A DNA stretch of 38,268 nucleotides. It comes from Phycisphaerales bacterium. Its GTDB lineage: Bacteria > Planctomycetota > Phycisphaerae > Phycisphaerales > UBA1924. Shown piece after piece: positions 25,834 through 35,546 of this stretch (the stretch's first letter is position 1; every line of letters starts with the position of its first letter). Below the pieces are notes generated by a model. That model worked only from the letters and a program-made list of their open reading frames with translations. It had not been told where the DNA came from and made no database searches. Location: assembly GCA_020847535.1 (NCBI GenBank), contig JADLBU010000087.1, forward strand, positions 1 through 38,268. The letters are read 5' to 3'. A program made the translations under genes and the position numbers.

Positions 25834-27225
25834 TCAGCGGCGCATCGGCTTGTCGCGGCCCAGGAGCGTGTACAGCCGGTTTTCGTTCAGGATCGGCAGC
25901 GATGTCCCGCGGGCCTTCTCGTACAGCTCGTCGTACTTCTTGGCGACCTGGTCCAGGCGGATGTAGTTCTGAACCACCGCAAAGTCCGATCCCGAGCTGG
26001 GCGGGGGTGGGAGCACCGGCTTCTCACCCAGCACCAGGAAGTCCGTGTCTCCGGAGAGGCCCTTGTCGGCGTCGAGCACCTGGCCGCCCCAGGCCTCGAT
26101 CATCGCCCGGATCGAATCGCCCTCTTCGGGGGTCGCGACTCCGTCGTTGTTCACGTCGAAGTTGCCGTACACGACCATCTTGTACACCTTGCGAGGGTCG
26201 TAGACGGGGTTGGCGATCACATCACCCTTCACCACCGGGTTGCCGCGCGCCGACCACACGATGCGTGCGGTTGAGGTGTCGTCATCCACGCGGATCACCT
26301 CGAGCCCGGCCTTGCCGCGCGGGTAGGCGCCCGTGGCATCATCCGGCCGGATCGCAGCCGCATCCGAATACACCGAGAACGACATGCCCACCGTGACTTT
26401 GTCGCGACGACCGCGGGAGATCGCCACCGTGCTGTCGGCAGCGCTCAGGCCGACAACCTCGCCATCGGTCAGCGTGAACTCGGGGCGACCCGAGAAGATC
26501 TCCTTGGACCGCTCCCCGCGGAGCTGGGAAACCTGCGCCTGGAGCACCAGGTTCTCCTCCTGCGTACGGGCGAGCTGCTTGGCGCTCTCCTCCTGAATCT
26601 GATTGATCTGGTTCTGCAGGTTCTGAACCCGGGCATCCATCTCCTTGCGGGCCGTGTCCGTGCCCTCCCGATACCGGGTGATCTCGTCCTTGTACTGGTT
26701 GATCTGGTCGTTCAGGGCCGCGACCGTCTCGGCGTGGCTCTTCTCGATGGTCGCGACGCGATCGACCTCGGCCTTCTTGTCACCAAGAGCCTTGACGCGC
26801 TCGGCATCGGCCTTCTTGAGGTCATCGGTGAGCTGGACGATCTTCGAGGCCTGGTCGGTCGCCACGTTCAGGATGGGTGAGCTACCCGCCTGCAGGGCCG
26901 CGGCCTTCTGCTCGAGCTGCGTGAGCGTGTCGCCTGGAACTCCCGTCACGCGCTGCATGATCGCCTGCTGCGACTCGGTGAGGTAACCCACCAGCGACTT
27001 GCCGCCGGCGGACTTGGCCGCCTCGCCCAGCTTCCGGATGTCGTCCCGGTTGCGCTCGGTGTCCTTGATGTACTGGTTCATCAACTGCGTGGCGTTGCGC
27101 TTCTCGTTGTTCAGCGTGTTCCACTTGCCGTAGAAGACCGCGAACATGATGAAGAGCCCCAGGCAGAGGACGCCAAGGACCGCCACCGTGATTCCGATGC
27201 CCAGGCCCGTGCTCGTGCGTGCCAT
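25834..27225 (-). CDS. Membrane-anchored coiled-coil protein with FlgT_C-like and BRCT-like regions
   Basis: The product of 463 residues has an N-terminal membrane helix (ITVAVLGVLCLGLFIMFAVF, about 13-32), then a long heptad-rich coiled coil (about 33-235; for example TARKEMDARVQNLQNQINQI). A beta domain follows (about 245-345; EVVGLSAADSTVAISRGRRD, KVTVGMSFSVY, GLEVIRVDDDTSTARIVW, KGDVIANP), resembling FlgT C-terminal barrels. The C-terminus has DVNNDGVATPEEGDSIRAMI with an EF-hand-like loop, EAWGGQVLDADKG, DTDFLVLG, and LPILNENRLYTLLG, which reads like a BRCT domain. The BRCT and FlgT resemblance is pattern recognition only. ATG 27225 has AGGAG 9 nt upstream. Function unknown; the fold order suggests an envelope scaffold. 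Confidence 0.85.
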   Translation of the reverse strand: MARTSTGLGIGITVAVLGVLCLGLFIMFAVFYGKWNTLNNEKRNATQLMNQYIKDTERNRDDIRKLGEAAKSAGGKSLVGYLTESQQAIMQRVTGVPGDTLTQLEQKAAALQAGSSPILNVATDQASKIVQLTDDLKKADAERVKALGDKKAEVDRVATIEKSHAETVAALNDQINQYKDEITRYREGTDTARKEMDARVQNLQNQINQIQEESAKQLARTQEENLVLQAQVSQLRGERSKEIFSGRPEFTLTDGEVVGLSAADSTVAISRGRRDKVTVGMSFSVYSDAAAIRPDDATGAYPRGKAGLEVIRVDDDTSTARIVWSARGNPVVKGDVIANPVYDPRKVYKMVVYGNFDVNNDGVATPEEGDSIRAMIEAWGGQVLDADKGLSGDTDFLVLGEKPVLPPPPSSGSDFAVVQNYIRLDQVAKKYDELYEKARGTSLPILNENRLYTLLGRDKPMRR

Positions 27226-27270
27226 CGAACGTTGCTCCTGTCAGGATCTGATCCGATCCCGAGTATCAAT

Positions 27271-27365
27271 CCAATCGCCCACGAACCGGCCAATCGCCCA
27301 CGAACCGGCCAATCGCCCACGAACCGGCCAATCGCCCACGAGCCCGCCAATTGCCCACGAGCCGG
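27271..27365. repeat. Five 19-bp tandem repeats (minisatellite)
   Basis: Five head-to-tail copies of CCAATCGCCCACGAACCGG: copies 1-3 (27271-27327) are identical, copy 4 ends AGCCCG, copy 5 begins CCAATT. The period of 19 is not a multiple of three and the array lies in a gene-free gap, about 45-140 nt upstream of the coiled-coil gene start. There are no spacers, so it is not a CRISPR array. Confidence 0.95.
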
Positions 27366-27631
27366 TCTCGAACCCGGTGCCCATACATGCCCCGATCCCG
27401 ATGGGGCCGGAACAATAAGCACCCGCCCGCCGCCGGGCGTACCCCTTACCCGCCTCCAAGCCAGTTTCCCCATGGCCCCACCCAGCAGCCGTGTCACGGC
27501 CGATGGCCCGGGCTCGCCAGTCTCCCGGATCGAAGCCCGTGCGTCAAGCCGAGGGCTGCCGATGGGCTCGACATCTCCAGCGCAGATGGGTCGTTCGCCC
27601 TATGGAAGGTGTAAGAGGCCTGAAACGGCGA
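27366..27631. other. Remaining intergenic sequence, no feature seen
   Basis: This is the rest of the 406-nt gap between the coiled-coil gene and the transglutaminase-like gene. I see no convincing coding frame, RNA gene or terminator; the frames that stay open are GC-rich artefacts. Confidence 0.5.
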
Positions 27632-29140
27632 CTACTTGCGGTGCTCAATCTCAACCACCGAAATCTTGATCCGACCCATCGCCGTCGCGATCCCCATCAT
27701 CTCGTTTGATCCGTCGGCGTCGGATAGAGATGAAATGATCAGCGTGATGTGGGTCGCGTCGTATCCGGGGTTCTCAGGAAGCGTGGCATCCAGGTCCACC
27801 CAGCGGGGGGAACCATCAATCTCAACTAAGGCCTGTGCCCACATGTGATACCCGAAGATCCCTTCCTTGCCCGCGAACTCATCGACGTAAAGCAGACCCC
27901 CGGCGATTCGGGAGGGGATGCCTTGTGCCCGCAGCATCGCCGCGAGCAGGACGGCATGCTCGGAGCAATCCCCGCTCCTGGTCTGGGCGACCTCCGCGGC
28001 GGCGGCGAAGCCTACATCGAGGTTCTTGTTGGAGATATGCGCTCCGGCGGCCAGGTGCAGCGCGCGGGCACGCTCCATCACATCACCTTCGGGGATTCCC
28101 TTGACGGCCTCGGCGGACAGTGTCTGGATCCGCTTGTCGGACGATGTCACGATCGCGGATGACTCCCGGTATGCCTTGTTGGCCACGTCCGCGGCTGGCG
28201 CGTCATTGGGCATCGATGCATCGACGCTGATGGTGACCTTGGTCCCGGCCAGCGCGGTCGTGGTCTGGGAACCGGTCTCCGGCGGCGCGGGCGCCTCCCC
28301 ATCAACGTAGTCGAGCGTGAACACCCCCTTTGAAGCCCGGCGTGGATCCGTGATCGCCCGGTCCGGAGTGACCAGCGTCGAGATCATCATCTCCGGAGCT
28401 TCGGGGGATTCGTTGACGATCTCCGGCCCCGCGGCGAGCAGGCTGACCAGGATGCCCCCCATCCCCGTCAGTTGCTTCACCAGCCTGCCGTTGAGGTCCA
28501 GGAAGTCATCCCCGGACACGCCCGGCGCATTGCTCGCCGTGGACTTCATCGAGTATCCCTCGATGGTCCGCTCCCCGACCTGTATCGATCCTTTCTCTAT
28601 CCGGGTGTGCGTGATCGTCACCAGTCCAGGGCCCGACAGCGGATCGACTGTCTGATACGTGATCTGCCTGGCTCCCGCCCCGAGCCGCTGCCGCATGAAC
28701 TGGTTGGCGGCCGCAGGCGTCAGCCACGCCCCCGCCGGAGCCGGCACGCGGGACACAGCCCGGGCGTCATGCGGATCGGAAACCACCTCAACCTCTACGC
28801 CCTCGAATGTGTATTCGACGATCAGCGGCTTGGCGCCGATCTGCTGCGATGACCGCATCGACACAGGCTTGCCCGCCGCGGTCTCCACGAACACTGTTGT
28901 CATCGAGGCCGACGACTCGGCATCCCCGCGCTTGAAACGGAACTGCATCTCCCGCGTGGTCGTGATCCGGTCCCCCTCGGTCTTCTGCACCGAGTGCAGC
29001 CACCCCGCCTCGGCCTTGTCCATGAACACCCGGTAGTAAAGGTCATAATCCTCACCACCCAGCGCCAATGGCGCGGCGAGCAGCGACAGGCAGACAACCA
29101 GGAACTGCACGATCCCCCGGCGGAACTGAAGCTGTTGCAT
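27632..29140 (-). CDS. Secreted transglutaminase-like protein
   Basis: The product of 502 residues has a signal peptide (IVQFLVVCLSLLAAPLALGG) and a large beta-rich N-terminal part. The C-terminal transglutaminase-like (papain-fold) core has catalytic Cys392 (RSGDCSEHAVLLAAMLRAQG), His432 (GYHMWAQALV) and Asp449 (WVDLDATLP); the triad is complete. Bacterial members are peptidases, cross-linkers or deamidases; the actual reaction is unknown. ATG 29140 is chosen over the GTG/ATG ten codons earlier because that extension has no signal-peptide role. TACACT ends 8 nt before the ATG with no ribosome-binding site. It is divergent from the TatD gene across 56 nt. Confidence 0.9.
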   Translation of the reverse strand: MQQLQFRRGIVQFLVVCLSLLAAPLALGGEDYDLYYRVFMDKAEAGWLHSVQKTEGDRITTTREMQFRFKRGDAESSASMTTVFVETAAGKPVSMRSSQQIGAKPLIVEYTFEGVEVEVVSDPHDARAVSRVPAPAGAWLTPAAANQFMRQRLGAGARQITYQTVDPLSGPGLVTITHTRIEKGSIQVGERTIEGYSMKSTASNAPGVSGDDFLDLNGRLVKQLTGMGGILVSLLAAGPEIVNESPEAPEMMISTLVTPDRAITDPRRASKGVFTLDYVDGEAPAPPETGSQTTTALAGTKVTISVDASMPNDAPAADVANKAYRESSAIVTSSDKRIQTLSAEAVKGIPEGDVMERARALHLAAGAHISNKNLDVGFAAAAEVAQTRSGDCSEHAVLLAAMLRAQGIPSRIAGGLLYVDEFAGKEGIFGYHMWAQALVEIDGSPRWVDLDATLPENPGYDATHITLIISSLSDADGSNEMMGIATAMGRIKISVVEIEHRK

Positions 29141-29148
29141 CGGAGGCA

Positions 29149-29154
29149 AGTGTA
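29149..29154 (-). promoter_or_regulatory. Candidate -10 (TACACT) of a leaderless transglutaminase gene
   Basis: TACACT on the minus strand, then TGCCTCCG (8 nt), then ATG at 29140. No Shine-Dalgarno is present on the coding strand. Confidence 0.42.
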
Positions 29155-29185
29155 TCGATCCCCGCGCCACCGCAGCACCGCCCCA

Positions 29186-29191
29186 TACCCT
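29186..29191 (+). promoter_or_regulatory. Candidate -10 (TACCCT) of a leaderless TatD gene
   Basis: TACCCT (TAnnnT) ends 5 nt before the GTG start at 29197. It shares the 56-nt divergent region with the transglutaminase promoter candidate. Confidence 0.35.
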
Positions 29192-29196
29192 TGCCC

Positions 29197-29976
29197 GTGA
29201 TCGATACCCACTGCCACCTGACCTTCTCGGACTTCGATGGCCGCATCCCGCAGGTTCTCGAGCACGCCGCTCGCCACGAGGTCACAGGGGCGATCACGAT
29301 CGCGACCACCTGCCGCAACGCCCTCGACTGCCTCGAGCTCGCCAAGCAATACCCCGATGTCTGGTGCTCGGCGGGTGTCCACCCGCTCTACGCGGACCAG
29401 GCCCCGCACGAATGGGCCCTGCTCGGGCAGGTCATCCGGGATCCGCGATGCGTTGCGTGGGGAGAGCTTGGGCTCGACAACCACTACTCAGACCCGCCGC
29501 GAGCCTTGCAGGACCAAGTGCTCGCCGAGCAACTGGCCTACATCGAATCGCTCGCCAAGCAAGGCATCCGCAAGCCGATCATCCTTCACTGCCGCGAGGC
29601 CTTCGACGACCTCCTGCCGATCCTCCGCTCCACATCACTGGATCCCACCCGCTTTGTATTCCACTGCTTCACCGGCACCGCCGCCGATGCCCGCAAGATC
29701 CTGGATTTCGGCGCCTGGATCTCATTCACCGGCGTTGTCACCTACCGCAACGCCCGCGATGTCCAGGAAGCCGCCAAGCTCACCCCCGCCGACCGCATCA
29801 TGGTCGAGACCGATGCCCCCTACCTCTCCCCCGATCCTCATCGCGGAACCCGCCCCTGTGAACCCTGGATGGTGAGTCTCACCGCCCGCAAGCTCGCAGA
29901 ACTCCGCAGCGCTCCCTGGGATGAATTCCATCGCCAGCTCAACGACAACGCCTCCCGGTTCTTCGGCGTGCCGTAG
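29197..29976 (+). CDS. TatD-family metal-dependent hydrolase
   Basis: The product of 259 residues is an amidohydrolase-fold metalloenzyme. Metal ligands and signatures: VIDTHCHL at the start, CSAGVHPLYAD, WGELGLDNHYS (bridging Glu), IILHCREAFDDLL, VFHCFTGTAADARKIL, and ETDAPYLSPDPHRG. These define the TatD DNase family (3'-5' exonuclease in characterised members). GTG 29197 begins exactly at the conserved I-D-T-H-x-H motif; the 43-codon upstream extension has no homology and overlaps the divergent gene. dnaK follows after 267 nt. Confidence 0.95.
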   Translation: MIDTHCHLTFSDFDGRIPQVLEHAARHEVTGAITIATTCRNALDCLELAKQYPDVWCSAGVHPLYADQAPHEWALLGQVIRDPRCVAWGELGLDNHYSDPPRALQDQVLAEQLAYIESLAKQGIRKPIILHCREAFDDLLPILRSTSLDPTRFVFHCFTGTAADARKILDFGAWISFTGVVTYRNARDVQEAAKLTPADRIMVETDAPYLSPDPHRGTRPCEPWMVSLTARKLAELRSAPWDEFHRQLNDNASRFFGVP

Positions 29977-30243
29977 CCGGCCCAGACCACGACCCTTTCA
30001 GGCGAAGTTCATCTTCAGTCATCGCTGTACAGACGCCTACCCCCACCCGGAACCCGACGCCTTCAACGGGTGCCAAATCGGCAGTAGGAGAGGGGCGACA
30101 ACGGCGAACCGTGCCAGCAAAGGGCGCCTACGGCGGTTTTGGGGCCATCCGCGCTTCGCAGGCAAACTGCTCGACTGGCACGTCTGTTGTTCAAGAAGTG
30201 TGCCCTGCGGGGGTGGACCCCGGTGGGCGGGAAGGATTCAACA

Positions 30244-32172
<1,929 letters not shown>

Positions 32173-32208
32173 GTCAGCGAAAGCCGACTTGCCGACTCAG
32201 TAGAAAAG

Positions 32209-32240
32209 CGCCCCCGGCGATGAGCCGGGGGCGTTCTTTT
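32209..32240 (+). terminator. Rho-independent terminator of dnaK
   Basis: A perfect 10-bp stem (CGCCCCCGGC / GCCGGGGGCG) with the loop GATGA (the same loop as the terminator at 4620), followed by TTCTTTT. It lies 36 nt after the dnaK stop. Confidence 0.92.
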
Positions 32241-32271
32241 GTCGACGGAGCACCAATCGAGGCGAGCCGTA

Positions 32272-32473
32272 TCAGCGCGCCTGCGCAAGCTCGCTCTTCC
32301 TCATCTCATCGATCTCTCTTGTGAATTCCTCGCGCTCCTCCTCATCCCGGGCGAGTGTCAGGCTTTCCGCCCATCGGTTCTCTCCGTCATCGTTCGGGAA
32401 CGAACGTCCATGTCACGCGGCAAGGGCCAACGGAGGCCATCACCAGCCGATTCTTGAAGGCGATCCGGTCCAT
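32272..32473 (-). pseudogene. Small frameshifted gene of unknown function
   Basis: Two minus-strand frames look coding and abut. From ATG 32473 one frame encodes AFKNRLVMASVGPCRVTW followed by TFVP, then reaches a stop. One base further on, another frame runs NDDGENRWAESLTLARDE followed by EEREEFTREIDEMRKSELAQ to a TGA at 32274-32272. The second part has no ATG, GTG or TTG of its own before an upstream stop, so it makes sense only as the continuation of the first with a +1 shift near 32395 (GTTCCCGAACGAT). The intact product would be about 66 residues. It could be a genuine small pseudogene or a sequencing error. The protein is not recognised. Confidence 0.45.
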
Positions 32474-32493
32474 GCCGGCCGCTGTGGCCGCCA

Positions 32494-32528
32494 ATGAGAA
32501 AGAGCCCCAGCGCATCGCCGGGGCTCTT
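32494..32528 (-). terminator. Terminator of the PEP-CTERM gene
   Basis: A 9-bp stem (AAGAGCCCC 32500-32508 / GGGGCTCTT 32520-32528) with an 11-nt loop. On the minus strand it runs into TTTCTC. It lies 47 nt after the stop of the 32575 gene. Confidence 0.75.
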
Positions 32529-32574
32529 CGGTGGGAAAGAGCGGGGTGGGGGACCCCGCGGGAGTTGGCGAAAA

Positions 32575-33402
32575 TCAGCGCCTCCGGCGCGACACGATCA
32601 GCAGCGAGCCGAACCCGGTCAGGATCGCCGATCCCGGTGCGGGGACCATCGTGAAGCTGTCCAGCGCCGTCCAATCCTTGAAGCGGTCATCCTTGCCGTT
32701 CTTGAGGGCCTCGGCGATCAGGTCCATCACCGTCTTGTTAACCGTGACCTCCTTGCCGAACGTCGAAACGCCGTTGTTGGGGAGCTCGTCCCCGTCGAAC
32801 TTGTCATCGCCTTGGTAGTTCCATTCCCAGCCCGCCATCACCAGGAACTGCTTCTTCCCGTCGAGCACGAACTTGTTGTGGTCCTGCAGGATCAGGAACG
32901 TGGTGAAATCGAACCCCCGTTCCTTGGGCTGCTTGGGGAAGTCGATGAACTGCGAGAACTTCCGGTCCTCGTGGAGCGTGCGGTCGCCGAATTTGTTGTT
33001 GGTGATCCACTCCGCCTCCGTGTAGTAGTGCGGGTTGGTGTCCTCGGATTCCGGATCCATGTTCGGCGTCTTGCTGAAGAGGCCGGATGCCTCCCCCGTC
33101 TCTTTCCGCACGACGTTGATCCAGTTGAAGTCGTATGTGTCGTCGAGCTTCTTGAACGCATCTGCGAACGTGAAGTAGCCGTTCATGAAGCTGGCGTGGC
33201 CCTCGCCTTTCTTGCCGTCCTTCTTGCCAACCTCGACGGCGATCGTGCCGACCTGCTGCGCTTTGTCGAAGCCCTTGATCTTGCCCGTAACTTTGATATC
33301 GGTCGCGGCGGCGTGCGCAGCGCCGGCGGCGAGCAGAATCGCCAGCGCCGAGGCGAATGACGCGGGGAGCGAGCGGTTGCGCATTGATTTCTCGAAGGCC
33401 AT
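32575..33402 (-). CDS. Exported protein with planctomycete-type PEP-CTERM tail
   Basis: The product (about 275 residues) has a signal peptide (LPASFASALAILLAAGAAHA) and a charged beta-rich body without an identified domain. The C-terminus is VPAPGSAILTGFGSLLIVSR plus RRR: a proline motif, hydrophobic helix and arginine cluster, the tripartite PEP-CTERM sorting signal in its planctomycete variant (P-A-P-G-S-A instead of P-E-P). Members are cut by an exosortase; no exosortase gene is in this window. ATG 33402 lies 6 nt after AAGGAG; the upstream start at 33429 has no such site. The biological role is unknown. Confidence 0.88.
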   Translation of the reverse strand: MAFEKSMRNRSLPASFASALAILLAAGAAHAAATDIKVTGKIKGFDKAQQVGTIAVEVGKKDGKKGEGHASFMNGYFTFADAFKKLDDTYDFNWINVVRKETGEASGLFSKTPNMDPESEDTNPHYYTEAEWITNNKFGDRTLHEDRKFSQFIDFPKQPKERGFDFTTFLILQDHNKFVLDGKKQFLVMAGWEWNYQGDDKFDGDELPNNGVSTFGKEVTVNKTVMDLIAEALKNGKDDRFKDWTALDSFTMVPAPGSAILTGFGSLLIVSRRRR

Positions 33403-33608
33403 GGCCATCTCCTTTCGATTCAGTGCCATAACAGGTGCTTGCGTGCACGGATCCCTTGCGTTGTTTGCGGAGGATCCTGACGGGAAGCTGCGTGCTTCCA
33501 GAGATCAGAACGCAGGCCCAAGCCGTTACTCACGCCCCCATCGCGCCCAATCCCCCAACATGCCGCAAAGCGCTCGTCGAAACCACTGGCTACGCGCAGG
33601 CGGCAGGA

Positions 33609-34172
33609 TCAACCCTTCACCACCACCTTGGTCGCCCGATACCGCGCTGCCATCGCCTCCAGCGCCGCCGGGATCACCCGCACCTGCCCGATCGCCGTCA
33701 TGAAGTTGACATCCCCGCCCCACCGCGGCACCAGGTGCATATGCAGATGCTGCGGCACCCCCGCCCCCGCCGCACGACCCTGGTTGATCCCGATGTTGAT
33801 CCCCTGCGGCTCCAGCGTCCGCTGCATCAGGTCCGTGGCGATCTCCGTCAACCGCCACAGGTGCGCCCGCTGCTCGGGCTCGTAGTCCAGCAGCGTTGGC
33901 CGGGCATCACCCAGCGCCACCAGGAGGTGCCCGCTCGCGTACGGAAACGCGTTGAGCAGGATCAGGCCATGCACATCGCGCACGATGACATGGTTCTTCT
34001 GGTCCGATGCCGGATCACGCCAGCAATCCAGCAGAAACGATCCGCTCCCGGCCTCGGGCGGGCCCGACTTCTTCTCCTTGGCATCCATCGCCGCCAGGTA
34101 CTCCAATCGCCAAGGCGCCTGGAGCGCGGTCGGTGCGGATGGTGGCACGGAAGTGGGGGGGTCGGTTGGCAT
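33609..34172 (-). CDS. HIT-family hydrolase
   Basis: The product of 187 residues carries the histidine triad HLHMHLV (PQHLHMHLVPRW) that hydrolyses nucleoside phosphate or dinucleoside polyphosphate bonds. Other family features are the ILLNAFPYASGHLLVALGD and NIGINQGRAAGAGVP blocks, giving the layout of AP4A phosphorylase-like HIT proteins, with an N-terminal extension of about 40 residues before the core. No Shine-Dalgarno is seen before the ATG at 34172. It lies 74 nt downstream of the YncE-like gene on the same strand. Confidence 0.92.
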   Translation of the reverse strand: MPTDPPTSVPPSAPTALQAPWRLEYLAAMDAKEKKSGPPEAGSGSFLLDCWRDPASDQKNHVIVRDVHGLILLNAFPYASGHLLVALGDARPTLLDYEPEQRAHLWRLTEIATDLMQRTLEPQGINIGINQGRAAGAGVPQHLHMHLVPRWGGDVNFMTAIGQVRVIPAALEAMAARYRATKVVVKG

Positions 34173-34246
34173 GCGGATGGTCCGGCGAGCACACGGCAGT
34201 CAGCCGAGCTTCACCAAAGCGTAGATCCATCCGCCCCCATCCGCAT

Positions 34247-35320
34247 CTATCTGCGCGGCACCAGCCCGATCCCATCCGGATTCTTGCCCGTCTTGAAATG
34301 GGCCATCACCTTCCCGGAATCCAGATCGATCTTTGCGATCGTCCCGCTCGCCGTGCATGCCGTGTACGCCGTCGCGCCATCGGATGTGATCACGATCCCG
34401 ATCGGGATGGCACTGCCCTTGAACGGTCCATCCGGGGACAGAGGATCGGCGACAATGTCCTCTCCGGGCGCGGTCGAGATCCGCCGCTCCTCGGCTCGGG
34501 TCTTGGCGTTGTACACGATGATCTCCCCCGATCCGCTCGCCGCCGCCAGCACCCGCGCCCCATCCGGCGTGAAAGCGACCCGCAGCGGGTATGTGGCGCA
34601 CGGCACCGTCGCCGTCACGGCCTTGGTCCCCGTATCCACGATGCAGATCGAGTCGGATTTGTTGTTGGCGACCCACAACTCCTTGCCATCGGGCGAAAGC
34701 GCCAACCCCTCCGCGCCCGGCGCCGTCACCACCGCCGTCGCCGCTTCCTGACCTTGTTTCGCCAGGTCGACGATCGAGACCGACCCCGAGCCGACGTTGG
34801 TGACATACGCCGTCTTCTCATCGGCCGACAGCACCACCATGTGGCTGCCCTGTTGCCCGGTCTCCCAGCTCTTGACGACCTCCCCGCTGTCGATGTTGAC
34901 CTGGATCAGCGATTGGTTGACCTCGGCGGTCACGAGGATGTGCCGGCCATCGCGCATGAACGCCAGCCCGTGCGGCCGGCGATAGTCACCCAGCGAGATC
35001 GTCTTGACCGGCTGGAGCTTGATCAAATCGATCACCGTGAGCGTGCTCCCCGGCGTCGGTCCCCCGTAGTTGCTCACCACCGCCAGCGTCCCCGCCATCG
35101 CCACCTCGTGTGGTCCGTTCCCGACCTCGAACGTGGTCGCAGCTTCGCTCTCCCCCGGCCGGAAGATCATCCCGTTGGCCTCGGCCTTGTTCAGCACGAT
35201 TACCGATCCCGGATCCGCCGGGCGAACCGAGATCACCTGCGGCTGGGTTGGCGCCGGCGTGCTCGCCGGCTGGATACCGAGGAGGCCGCCGGAGAGCAAA
35301 GCGATGGTCAAAATCGGCAT
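34247..35320 (-). CDS. Secreted YncE-like seven-bladed propeller protein
   Basis: The product of 357 residues begins with a signal peptide (LTIALLSGGLLGIQPAS) and consists of YVTN/YncE-type repeats: GPHEVAMAGTLAVVSNYGG, PHGLAFMRDGRHILVTAEVN, VVLSADEKTAYVTNVGSGSV, GLALSPDGKELWVANNKSD, RVAFTPDGARVLAAASGSG, GIVITSDGATAYTACTASGT, each about 40-45 residues. This forms a beta-propeller with ligand-binding or scaffold function; no enzymatic site is visible. ATG 35320 has CTGGAG 8 nt upstream. It is divergent from pepA. Confidence 0.92.
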   Translation of the reverse strand: MPILTIALLSGGLLGIQPASTPAPTQPQVISVRPADPGSVIVLNKAEANGMIFRPGESEAATTFEVGNGPHEVAMAGTLAVVSNYGGPTPGSTLTVIDLIKLQPVKTISLGDYRRPHGLAFMRDGRHILVTAEVNQSLIQVNIDSGEVVKSWETGQQGSHMVVLSADEKTAYVTNVGSGSVSIVDLAKQGQEAATAVVTAPGAEGLALSPDGKELWVANNKSDSICIVDTGTKAVTATVPCATYPLRVAFTPDGARVLAAASGSGEIIVYNAKTRAEERRISTAPGEDIVADPLSPDGPFKGSAIPIGIVITSDGATAYTACTASGTIAKIDLDSGKVMAHFKTGKNPDGIGLVPRR

Positions 35321-35546
35321 CAGAGAGACTCCAGAACTGGAACGGTGCCACTTTCAGAAGCACGCAGGCAGGCTCGCCGTTGGATGCGCAGGTCCGGCGG
35401 AAGTGCCACAGACACCAGATGCTCCGGCCGTCCCCTTCCGGCAGGCGTACGGTGATCCTCCGCCTGATCCGCTGCGCAACCCGCGAAAACCGAAGCTAAT
35501 CTTGCCCCGCATCGGTGGGATTCTTTCCGCACGTCCTGGAGCACCC

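Noticed and set aside
27271..27365. Possible CRISPR array
   Set aside because: Repeats are directly adjacent with no spacers and there are no cas genes.
27111..27497. Open reading frames across the tandem repeat with a GSWAIGRFVGDW pattern
   Set aside because: The 19-bp period shifts frame, so all frames show repeated residues by construction; the frame overlaps the coiled-coil gene start and has no homology.
29977..30243. CIRCE or HAIR heat-shock operator before dnaK
   Set aside because: No TTAGCACTC/GAGTGCTAA or CTTGAGT/ACTCAAG pair; only a weak GGCAC-N18-GTGCC inverted repeat (30177-30204), too short to claim.
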